64,000 bases of DNA from Paralichthys olivaceus (lineage: Eukaryota > Chordata > Actinopteri > Pleuronectiformes > Paralichthyidae). Made by a program: the position numbers and the translations under genes. Numbering within the stretch: the first letter of the stretch is position 1; each line of letters starts with the position of its first letter. Where the stretch lies: positions 6,687,001 through 6,751,000 of the forward strand of contig NC_091108.1 of NCBI RefSeq assembly GCF_024713975.1. The letters run 5' to 3'. Below, piece by piece: positions 1 to 10,425 of this stretch. The notes under the pieces were generated by a model. That model saw only the letters and a list, made by a program, of their open reading frames with translations, had not been told where the DNA came from and did not search any database.

Positions 1-2942
1 GCTGTTGGTGTAGCCAAGTGCCACGCAGAAGAAGTAAGCGGCCATGACGGCGGTGGTCTCGGGCACGTTGGCGGACAGGGCCTTGACCAGAATAAAGATG
101 TGGATGGGCGTCCAGCACACCACAAAGACGGCTACCACCACCAGCACCAGGCGCGTGATGCGGCGGAGGTTGCGGTCCTTCTCCCGCGAGCCCGACAGGA
201 GGCGCACGCTCTTCAGCCGCATGACCATCAGCGTGTAGCAGACGGTGATGATGATGACAGGCACCACGAAGGCGAAGATGAAGACACAGATCTTCATAAG
301 CGTGTCCCAGTAGATGTAGGGCTCCGGGAACTGTAGGGCACATTCTGTGGTTCCTGGTAGTTACAGGAAACGAGAGTCAGAGGAGGTTAAAAACAGCCGT
401 CATCTTTATTTAAGCAGAAAAACAAGATGATGTTTAGCAGGTTAATCCTTAGAATTTACATCTTGAAACTTCTTTATTAATCTTATCTCAGAGTTTTACG
501 TTTCCAGTTTGTCTTTGTTTTATTTTTATTTTTTTTATTTAAAGCCAGTAAAGGTAATATATTTTTGACTTTACTGACTAATAATAATCCATAATAACCT
601 TTCAGAAAAATTGAAATCCAGTTATCTGAGAGAAAACTGGACGTCTGCACTTCCTATAGGATCTGTTTCCAGCCTTTCGGAGATCTGGCCCGTGAAGCGA
701 GAATTTGACCAAAATAATTTCAAGTCATAAACATTTTAGGGTTAATAACAACTTTGAACAGAAGATGGAGCCAAATGGAAAGTCCAGCACCAAAAAAACT
801 ATTATTAATTATCCTCAGGGGAACATGAATATCTGAAATAGATTTCAAGCGAACCGAACCCAGTGCATTTGCCAAGACATTTCACCGAAAACCCAAACAG
901 TTAACCTCAATTAGAACTTCTGAAAAGAAAAGTCTGCAGGGGATCCTTAAGTAAAATTCATCCTCTGAGAACCATGAATATCTGATATAATTTCATGGAA
1001 ATCAATCTTTTAATTGTTGAAATATTTCCGTTTGAAGTGTTAAACTGACAGAACGAATGATGGACACTGACAACCAGAGACCACAGAGTTTCATCAGCTA
1101 ATCTATAGTACTCTGGGTCAAGTGCACTGAGCTTAATTGAACAGAGGCTTCATGTGAACATTCACAATTTGTTAGATTGTCGCTGAAAAGAATAGAGGAC
1201 AGAAAAAATACTCCAAGCCCTATTCTCAGTCGAGTTAGACCCATTGTGTCCGTCACAGCTTCATCCAGTCAAGTAGCTGTGATCCAGGCTCTCATCAAAC
1301 CTGCATATCCTCCTCTTCAGGAGTTTGAAGGATGCTGCAGCTAATTGGTATAATTCAGAACATGGATGTCAGGATGCAGAGCTTTGGCTTTGATAAGAGT
1401 CCGTTTACAGCTGAAAGGATATTTTTGTCTCTATAGCAGACACAGACATGGAAACATCTGGATAAATACAAGGCAAAAGACTGTGAATCCGTACCGGTGT
1501 GTAACAGTGTGAATATATGCAAAGTCATGGTACCGTTATTGGTTTGAGTGCTGCCCAGTATCATGGCAGGGATCCCGGCGGCAGACGACAGCACCCAGAT
1601 GATCACGTTGATGATCTTGGCCTTGACGGGCGTGCGGAAGTCCAGGGCCTTGACCGGGTGACACACGGCCACGTAGCGGTCCACGCTCATCATGGTCAGG
1701 GTGAAGATGCTGGTGAACATGTTGTAGTAATCGATGGAGATGAAGACTTTGCACGCCACCTTGCCAAAAGGCCAGGAGCTGAGCAGGTAATCGGTGCTCT
1801 GGAAGGGCATGGTGGTGGTGACCAGGGCGTCGGCCACGGCCAGGTTGAAGATATAGATGTTGGTGGCTGTTTTCATTTTGGTGTATCTGTAGTGGCAGGA
1901 GATAATAAATAGGTTGAATGGGTTTGATGGACTTTTCCCTGACTTATCTTTGTTTAAATCAAAGTTTTCAGATAGTCGTCTGCTCGGCTTTCTCTCCTCA
2001 GAGATCGACCTCAGCCAGGGGTGTCTCAAGGGTTACATAGACTGTAAATAAAGATGGATGACATTACTGCCCCCCAAAAGCGAAGCCAAAGCAAATGTCA
2101 CCTGGTGGCAGGCTGCGGTATAAATCATAAATCCTGCTCAAACCTAGCTTTGTTTCTGGAAAGTAGGAGGAAGTGGAAATGCGTCTATGCTGTAAACTAA
2201 AATATTAAGCCATTCCTGGGGGGGGGCCCTCTCAGCTCAGAGGTCCCAGGCAATTGCCTGCTTTGCCATACCTTGTTGCAATGCCCCTGAACTCAGCAGC
2301 TAAAACCCTATGGACACATGTTTAACACAACCTAGAGTAAATTAGACCAAAGCAAGGAAATTAAAGCAAATGGATTATTTCTTATTCAACAATTACAATG
2401 AAAAGAAGCTTTTTACCGAACCTGAAATGGGAGAGAGACAAATCTCAGATCACCATGAACCTTGTTACAAGGAATTGTCATCATTTGTGAAGAAGCATGG
2501 TTCAGAATAATGCAGCTTAGTAATACATGAAAAACCAACACATTGTGTGCACCTGCAGGAGAAACACGTGAGAGGCACAAACAATGATGGATTCACGTCA
2601 TTCTTAACTCAATCAATTCATGACAGCAGTTGAACTAAACTGCAAATCCATGAGCCCATTCAAAATCTTAGATTCCAAACTGAAACGAAAAACTCACCTG
2701 ATGATGACATACATCACCAGACAGTTGCCCACCAAGCCCACCACAAACACCGCGGAGTACACCGCCACTATGATGGGGATGATGGGCGACAGGGGCTCGG
2801 GCTCGGCGTCCCATGTGCCGTTGGGTGTGTAGTTGAAGAGGTCCGGGGAGCCGGGCTGCCAGGGGAAGTTTGGGACGCACTCCTCCGACTGGCCAGAGGG
2901 ACACCGCTCCTCCTTGAAGATGTGCACCACGCTGCTCTCCAT
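1..2942 (-). CDS. oprk1: Kappa-type opioid receptor, 3' end missing
   Basis: Class A GPCR for dynorphin-type opioid peptides, Gi/o-coupled, at the plasma membrane. Three coding exons are visible: 2698-2942 (start ATG at 2942), 1534-1886 (353 bp, the usual opioid-receptor exon 2 length) and 1-353 (continues beyond the window). Phases join cleanly at split Arg and Gly codons. Exon 1 holds the N-terminus with two N-glycosylation sequons (NYT, NGT) and TM1. Exon 2 carries TM2-TM4 with ISIDYYNM (ligand-anchoring Asp in TM3) and the DRY motif. Exon 3 carries loop 2 (TEC disulfide Cys), TM5, the [18 protein letters not shown] loop, TM6 CWTP and TM7 up to GYTNS, just before NPxxY. Loop 3 and TM3 match kappa better than mu, delta or NOP, and synteny with atp6v1h supports kappa. 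Oddities: Lys instead of Glu in ILVxAL after TM6, and a loop 2 poor in acidic residues. Start chosen because it opens the N-terminus directly and TM1 follows at the expected distance. Confidence 0.93.
354..1533 (-). other. oprk1 intron 2
   Basis: AT-rich non-coding sequence between oprk1 coding exons 2 and 3, with donor GTACCA and acceptor ACCAG on the minus strand. I see no other gene or clear repeat in it. Confidence 0.8.
2035..2145 (+). repeat. Teleost interspersed repeat, copy 1 (oprk1 intron 1)
   Basis: The block starting 'catagactgtaaataaag' and running through 'cacctggtggcaggctgcgg' to 'aatcctgctc' has the layout of a short repeat that I recognise as widespread in teleost genomes. A second, diverged copy lies in the opposite orientation at 15680-15791, which supports a dispersed element rather than unique sequence. 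It sits in the 811-bp intron 1 of oprk1 (1887-2697). No coding capacity is seen. Confidence 0.75.
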
Positions 2943-3967
2943 GGCGCTGGACGCACAGACTGACCGCTGCTGCTGCTGGGCGTAAACTGCGCGCTCCGGT
3001 TACACAGATGTCAGCAAAGACGAGGATTTCTCACGACTGCTGGTGGAAAAAAACAAAAAAACACACCAAATAAACAGTGCATCAGCACAAACGATGGCTC
3101 CAGTGAGTGACAGCGCGCTCAAGGACGTTTCATGTTCCATCTTACCTGTTTTTTTTTCTGCTTCCAAAAAAAGTTCCTTCAATTAAAACAAGGCTGGTGC
3201 CGAGTGTCTCTCGGGAGGCACGGCCACAGATGAAATCCAAATGTTGAGGGTTTGACAGAAACAAGAGGTTTCTTGGTAGTTGTGTGGAGGAGCAGAAAAC
3301 CCACTGCCTGTGCCACCGCTGCGTACCCGGAGGTGCGCACTCGAACCCCGACTGCTCATTCAGTGACATCAGAGGCTGAGCCAACAACACATATCACAGT
3401 ACCCAGCAGAACAACTCTCACCACATCACAGTCACACACATTCACCACACAATCTTTATCCAACGCTGTGTTCAGATTTTATTGTTGTGCGTAAAATCTG
3501 GTAGAATGCGTAAGAATTGACCCCTCACGCGCGTAAGTCTCCCAATCAGACACCTGCTCGCTCATTCCTAAACTTAAATAAACCTTCTTTATATATTTAT
3601 ACATATATTTTGAATTAGTTCACTGTAGTAAAACCAGATCTGCTTCAGCATTACGTTCACATCTTTTTGAAAATGTTTTTTTTTCCCATCAGCGCTGCCA
3701 TCAGACGTTCCCTAGCAACTCCTTTCAGATCTACCTCTGCAATGCAAACACGCAGAGGCCGGTCAAGTGTCGAGGAGACATCTAGTGGGAAGGACACTTC
3801 ACCTGCAGCCTTCACACGATGATTAAAGCGGTGCGTGTACGAACCAGCAGCGAGGAGCTCTGGTGTCAGGAGAAAACTTTTAGAGACGGAATTAATGAAA
3901 AAAACTACTCATCACTTCAGTTCATAACATTTTAATCAGAAAACGCTTTACTGGAGATGACAGTTGT

Positions 3968-4349
3968 CATCTATCTATCTGTCTATCTATTGTCCATCCA
4001 TCCACCTATATATCTGTCTATCTATCTATCTATCTATCTATCGTCCATCCATCTATCTATCTGTTTATCTATCTATCTGCCTGTCTGTCTATCTATCCAC
4101 CTATCTATCTATTTATCTATCTACAGTATCTATCTATCTATCGTCCATCCATCCATCCACCCATCTATCTGTTTATCTATCTATCTATCTACAGTATATA
4201 TCATCCATCCCCCATCTATCTAGTTATCTATCTATCTGCCTGTCTGTCTATCTATCCACCTATCTATCTGATTATCTATCTATCTACAGTATCTATCATC
4301 CATCCCCCATCTATCTATTTATCTATCTATCTACAGTATCTGTCTATCT
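3968..4349 (+). repeat. CTAT/GTCT/CATC tetranucleotide array with a higher-order unit
   Basis: About 380 bp of interrupted CTAT repeats mixed with CTGT and CATC. The variant CTACAGTAT recurs at 4121, 4189, 4284 and 4331, always followed soon by CATCCATCC or TGTCTATC. This suggests that longer segments were duplicated, not only single tetramers. Long reading frames through it encode Ile/Tyr/Leu/Ser repeats and are artefacts. Confidence 0.95.
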
Positions 4350-4443
4350 CAGTGCTGCTATCTTTAATAAGATCACTGCCCCTCCTCCTCGTTTTCACCC
4401 ACTTCTCTTCTCTCTCTCTTCCTCACTCTTTCTCCTTTTACAC

Positions 4444-4668
4444 AAACTGGTTGAGGCAGATGTTCGCTCACACTGACTCCAGTTCTTCTCGAGGTTTCTT
4501 CCTGTTAAAATACTTTATTTCTTACCACTGTCGTCAAATGTTTGATCGTCATGGGAACTGTTTCACTTAAATATCTCAGGATATCGACCTGACTGTGTCG
4601 AGTGCCTTCAGGTAATGCATGTTGTGATTTGGTGTTGTATAAATTAAAGTGAACTGAACTGAATTATC
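4444..4668 (+). repeat. Teleost interspersed repeat, 'GGTTGAGGCAGATG' type
   Basis: From 'ggttgaggcagatg' through 'ggtttcttcctgtta' and 'ttgtgatttggtg' to 'gaactgaactgaatt' this matches, with divergence, a dispersed repeat that I know to be abundant in fish. The opposite end and opposite orientation of the same family appears at 46413-46600. Non-coding. Confidence 0.75.
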
Positions 4669-7600
4669 AATTCAATACTCTGGCTCCACATTTAAAACCT
4701 GCATCGATTAGGATGCCCACTTCAAAGACCAAACTTGGCATCACAGACATGATAAGATAATTTAGTTTTAAAATAAAAACCCCAGTCCTCATCTTTTTCT
4801 CTCCCAGCAGATTAGACAGACTCAGCTCATAATGAAGCAGGTGCTGTTTCTCCTCTATGCACAAACTCTCGTTGCTTAGAGACCCATCAAGGCCAGATGT
4901 TGCTTAAGTGACAAAGCCTCTCTGTAGGTGTGTTTCTATTGTTCAGGTCTGTGCCGGCTTCACTTTTAGAGACCGAGTGTTTGTCAATGCAAATATTTGA
5001 TGCAACTTTTACTGAGGTGCCACTTGAACCTTGGACTGACGGCAGATCAAAAGTGAATCGCGTCCCTCTCTTCACACAAGAGCCCTGGTGGAGGAAAAGA
5101 AAAACACAGGTTCAGTATTTACCTTTAATGGTAATGATATGGTGCCACAGGATTGTTTGCACAGAGATGTGATCTGCTGCTCCTCCTCTGGCACTCGAAA
5201 CAGGTCGTTTTATTTGAGTTCCAGAGGAGGAGAGGAAATGTTTCTTGTGTAACCTCCAGAGGTCAAAAAGAATGAATCCACGTTTGTGTTCTGCCTGTGT
5301 GAGGTGGTGACTGTTTAATAAATACATCAATCAATGGTTTCATGATGAAGGCAGGTAGTCAATATTATCGAACCTGGTGATTTCATACTCAGCTTCTTAG
5401 TATAGTAATATTTAGCTAAGTTCAGACATTGACTTCATTAAACTGGATTTATATCTGGAGACCTTTTTACTGATGCACTTTAAAATTAAATAATCCCAAA
5501 CATGGATCATTTGGCACCAGATCAGTATCCACGATTGATCCCCCTAAGACGCAGCAGAAATGTAACTGTGGTAGGTTTTGTGAATTTAGTGCCATGGCTC
5601 TAACACAAGGAAACATCAATATTCTCAGCCGAAGCACCTGGAGGATTCAAATATTCATATCAGTCTCTGGCCTTGTCCTGTGAGTCAGATTCCTATAGGT
5701 GAATAAAACTGCCTCATCTGTCCACAGATGTTTCCATATGGAGACGTCACAAACACCTGAGGAGCGCTCACACATTTATTTTTTTTGTAAGAATAGCTTT
5801 GTATGCAGACGCTGCCTCACAGAGATCATCACCTTCATACACATCCCAGATGGTGTGGTCTCCTCAGATCTGCCCGATTCTGCTCCGGATGAAAATGAAT
5901 TGGTTTGTGAAAAATGTGATCGGCATGTGTTCTATCGTCTCCCACGAAGAGTTCAGCTGCAATTTGGCACAGATGCTGTGTTTCTGCTCCGCGGACGACA
6001 TCCTGAAACAAACTGTTCTTTGCTTTTGGTCACGCTTGTCCATATGATGTCAGAGAACATTTGCTCTTAGTGGCGGTGCCGACATTTGAGAAGTGAATTG
6101 TCAAAATCACAGAACACGTTGTGCATAGAACCAAACTGATGCTCACACTGTCAACAGTGAACTTCTAAATGAGTGCACAGAACACACGCTCGTCCTCTGA
6201 ACACGTCTCTCCCAGTTGTACATTACTGTTTGAAATCTTCACCAGGCTATACATGTGTTAGGTTATGTTACTTAGTGCTCATTTACATGCAGTGTTTGAC
6301 TGCACTGGATGATGTCACTATTCCTATTTTTTCGTTAAATACACATTCTTTAGCATTAAGTTTCAGGAAAACCAGAAATCACGCACATTTGACACGTTAT
6401 GGATTTAATGTGGCCTCGTTGTTAATGTTGACCATGTAAAAATCCATATGGCAACATTTAGAGTCATGTTTCTTTCTACCTCATGAAATAAAGTCCAATA
6501 TTCTCTATTATTTTTTAATTTTTTCAACTCTGCTTTGGTCTCCATGCAAATCTCTTTAGTGGCTCTAGTAAATCAAAACAGTAAAGTTATAAAATCAAAA
6601 CAACAAGCTGGAATATACAGTACATTTTTCGTGGAATTGAAATTGAAAGAAATATTAATAATAATAACATTAATTATCATAATATATATATATTCTTTGG
6701 ACGTCATTTAGTTTCCATGATGTGTTGCAGCTTTCAATTAACAGGGAAACTTTAATCTGAGATTTGAGGGAATTTGGGGTGGAAATACTTTATATTATTT
6801 TATTTATTGTGAGGATACTTTTGCATGTGTGATGAGGAGGACTGGGATCGAACCTGCGAGTGAAACAAGATAACGTTCATGTGTGCACGATCTCTATTAT
6901 GATCCTGTAAAACAAGATAGACTTTAAACCAGATCTCACTGTTTATATTTACAGGGATTCAGTACAGCCTCCAATCATCGACATGTGAGTGCACACAGAC
7001 CAACAGGAGGATGATTACTGCACCTGCACTGGGTCGTAAGCGACATGACGTCGGGCTCTGAAAACCTCTGGAATTGGATAATCCTAGTGTTCATGCAGCA
7101 CACAGTTAATTTCATCACACAAGACATATCAATAGCGTCATGTTACACATAATAGGATGATTGTCAAGCTTAAGGTCGAGGCGTAAACACTCTGCTGGGG
7201 CTATTTGTGATTTTCCTTAGATGCAGCCTAAAATCGAGCTTCACGCTGCGTGGCTGCCGGCAGAATCTTGTTTTGATTGTCACTATGGGAACGGACCATC
7301 CCTGGCGAAGGTTGCAAGCAGCTAAAGTGGATTTGTGTGACGGAGGAGGGGCAACGGTACTCTTCTCTCGGGGAGCTCATCTAAAAGTCTGCCAGGCAGA
7401 GGAAGATGTCGAACATGAACAATTTGAGGGCAGAAGTCAAATTATCTGAATGTTTATTAAATATCCAGATACAAGAGGGAGGAGGAAAACTTAATTGAAA
7501 AGTTAGGACACAAAACGAGGCAGCTGTCACCTCGGGGAGTTTCGTCTACAAAACAGTTTCGACTGCTGCTTTGACTGTGAACAACAAATGTGGGTAGCAT

Positions 7601-8394
7601 AATAAAAAGGCCAGTGGCAAAGAAAAACCATCTGCTTCAGGGTTCAGGAGCAGCACAGGGAGCTCAGAGCATCGGCCACTGTAAATAAGCGCTCAGAGAG
7701 GACAGCAGGGCCCAGCAGCTGCAGCCAGAGGCAGCGATAAATATTGACTCTGTACGTCCCAGCCTGGTTCTTTTCAGGGGTCAAAGCACGAGGGACGAGC
7801 TTGCGAGCACAGAAGGGTCATTTGAAAGCTCGGCTAACAAAGTGTACGAGTTATAGACTGTAGGTGGGATTTCTATGATGCTCAGAGGACTGATGGGGCG
7901 TTTTGTTTTGTTCAGGTTGGACGTTGGAGACGACTCGAGAGTTGAAGAACAAACTAGAAACTTGTCTCATGGAGTTTAACTTCAGCACTGACGGCATATG
8001 GCAGCAGATTTCTCCTGGGTGTGCAGCTGCCAGCCTCGCCATGAGAGCAGAGCGAGTGGAGCAGACTGGAGCTGTTGTAAATACTAACGAGAGGAGCATT
8101 CAGTGAACAGCATACCTTCAAGGCCAAAGAGTCTGGATCTGCACCCAATGGTGCACACACACAAGGAGCAGCCCATTAAATATACAGGATTTTGATTTTT
8201 GATTTTCTGCCTTTGTGTGAACACTTTTTGTTATTACATGTTTTGATGATGCCTTTTTATAAAATGCATCATTCAAGCTCTTGTAATCGTATAGTGGAAC
8301 GCAGCTCTTGACATCGATGTGATTATTTCCTTTACCCACAATGCAACTTGACTTGTAATGTCTAATGCCCCCCTGTATACACATGTATTCACCC

Positions 8395-8692
8395 ATGTCC
8401 ATTTGTTAGTTTGTCAGCACAGATTACGCAAAAACTACTGAATGGATTTGCCTGAAACTTGGTGCAAAGCTGGGATATGGACCGAAAACGAACAAGTTCA
8501 GTTTTGGCCGGATATTGACAAAAGGGCTTATCCTGGAATGTTTGTGTTGTTTCTTTTTCACTCAACTGTCATTTCTCAGGGAATAATTTGTGGATCTTGA
8601 TGGAAAAACTCAGGGGACTGATATATATGAGTGTGTGCAGTTTGTTGCAGATCCAAATCAAATTAGAGATCTAGCAGATTTAAATGTGGTGA
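8395..8692 (+). repeat. Teleost interspersed repeat, 'GATTACGCAAAAACTACTGAA' type, copy 1
   Basis: Contains 'attacgcaaaaactactga', 'cctgaaacttggtgc', 'tttctcagggaataat' and 'cagatccaaatcaaatt' in the order I recall for a common dispersed repeat of fish. Related copies occur at 28684-28822 and 40582-40785. Non-autonomous; no reading frame of its own. Confidence 0.75.
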
Positions 8693-9100
8693 GGTCCAGT
8701 ATGTGCTCCATTGCATCCATTCTAATGTCTGAATATTTTTTATTTCCTATTAGTGTTTATTTAAATAGTCAACAGACCGTTTGACAGATAATGTCAAGAT
8801 ACCTAAGTCGTGATTTGAAATTCCTGAGAAACAAAACAAGTATAATTAGACCCATGTGTCTGCATTCACAGGTGTTGACATTGATGGAGCTGATTTGTTC
8901 TACGGGGATTCATTACAGGGAAAAATAGAAAAACAGGAAATAAATTTGGGAGAGAGGGCACAAAAAGAAAAACTGCCTTGAGCACTGTTTCTTATATTTA
9001 CATTCAAAACTCCAGTCTCAACCAACACCTCCTATTATAGGAGTCGGAAACAGCTGTTGTCTCTTCTGTTGTTGTGTAAACTTTATAACGGAGTGTTGCA

Positions 9101-9128
9101 GTGTGTGTGTGTGTGTATGTGTGTGTGC
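9101..9128 (+). repeat. GT microsatellite
   Basis: Near-perfect (GT)n of about 28 bp with one TATG interruption. Confidence 0.95.
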
Positions 9129-9520
9129 TCATGCTCAATGAGCTGAAACAGTGAAGGCAGAGCTGTGAAAAACATCTGCACTGTGAACGGTCAAGGGCAG
9201 GGTGAGGGGGTGGGAAAGGTCACACACCTCTGATTCAATTGAAATTCTGATGGAAACACAGTTGATTCCCCGACTCTCATCCACATTAAAAACATAAACT
9301 GCAAATGAACAGCCAGTCAGGGAACATGGTCATTTTTCTGAGAGATGGAAGTGAAAAGCTGTAATGTTTGAAGGACTGAAGGGTTTGGACTGTGAGGAAG
9401 CTCATACACGTTTAACGAATGACTGGAAGCTTCTGTGTGGTTATCACACAACAATGAAAACCTCAAGGCTTCCTACAAAACATCCCACATCTTGTTGACA
9501 TTAGATAAACCTGTGTTAGA

Positions 9521-9545
9521 GTGTGTGTGTGTGTGTGTGTGTGTG
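9521..9545 (+). repeat. GT microsatellite
   Basis: Perfect (GT)12 or so. Confidence 0.95.
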
Positions 9546-10131
9546 GACTGTGGATGAAAATTCGCTCCGATGTCACCTTACCTTCATAAACTTTGTATTA
9601 TATGTTGAGAGGAATAGGAGGCGTTACTGTCTTTCAAAGATAATTCTTCAGAGGAGGAGGTCTGGAGAGCCTCCTTCAGGAATGAAGTTAGTTATAGGGA
9701 TAACTGCTGAAAAAGAAAGTAGATTGATTCCATCACAAGATTAAATTGTCGGTTGTTTTCTTCTTATTTTGTCGTCTATAAAGTTAATCATTTTATAAAT
9801 GTGTAAAAGAAATAATGTTTTATGTCAATATTTATCAAGTTACATGTGGTAGTTTTGAAAGATTGACCAAGATTGACAGATTGATATGCAAGAATAAACA
9901 TGAGAAAAACTCAAATAAAACACTTAATAAATAGCGTTACTCAGCCATTCTCGACGTGCACCACTGTCACGACTTGGAAACTAATCGAAGTTGCTCTGAT
10001 AAGAAAACTCAATGATGTTAGTAAGTTAATCTCAGTCAATCTCTTCGTAATTCAGCAATCGCGATCTGAACGACGGCTGAATCCTGCACAGGAAATACCG
10101 ACGTGTCACAGCAGCACCATAGATGAGCATC

Positions 10132-10137
10132 TTTATT
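10132..10137 (-). other. Candidate atp6v1h polyadenylation signal
   Basis: AATAAA on the minus strand (TTTATT on plus), about 290 bp beyond the atp6v1h stop codon. It is the first canonical hexamer I see after the stop, so the transcript probably ends near 10110-10120. Confidence 0.6.
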
Positions 10138-10425
10138 GGGACACATAGAATGTTTTACAGGTTAAGACTTAAATAACTTGCAGTTTTGTACATTATCACA
10201 GACATAAAGTGCGACATAAATCACCACACATCACTGAGCTGAGGGGTCACGTCACGAAACACGACAGTCAAATCAAGTAACATCGAGGATCATTTGAACT
10301 GGAGGAGGAAGTCACGTGGTTTTGATTTTCGAGTCGTTACACAAAATGAGCTGAAGACGATCAAAATGCTCAATGCACACACTCATCCACACAATAATAC
10401 ACAAACACACATGCACAGGAACAGT

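Larger units (their letters stand above)
2943..10110. other. Intergenic region between oprk1 5' end and atp6v1h 3' end
   Basis: About 7 kb. The first few hundred bases (2943-3400) are the likely oprk1 5'UTR and promoter, GC-richer than the rest. The remainder holds a CTAT tetranucleotide array, two dispersed repeats and GT microsatellites (listed separately). A GC-richer block at about 7620-7830 with a CAGCTG E-box might be a control element, but nothing in it is decisive. No gene is recognised; the 5699-6070 reading frame is discussed under findings. Confidence 0.7.

Noticed and set aside
1355..2029. 224-codon receptor frame with an extra N-terminus
   Set aside because: Only 1534-1886 is oprk1 exon 2; the extra residues come from intron read-through on both sides.
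3957..4476. Two long overlapping open frames encoding Ile/Tyr/Leu/Ser-rich peptides
   Set aside because: They run through the CTAT microsatellite and are open only because the repeat lacks stop codons.
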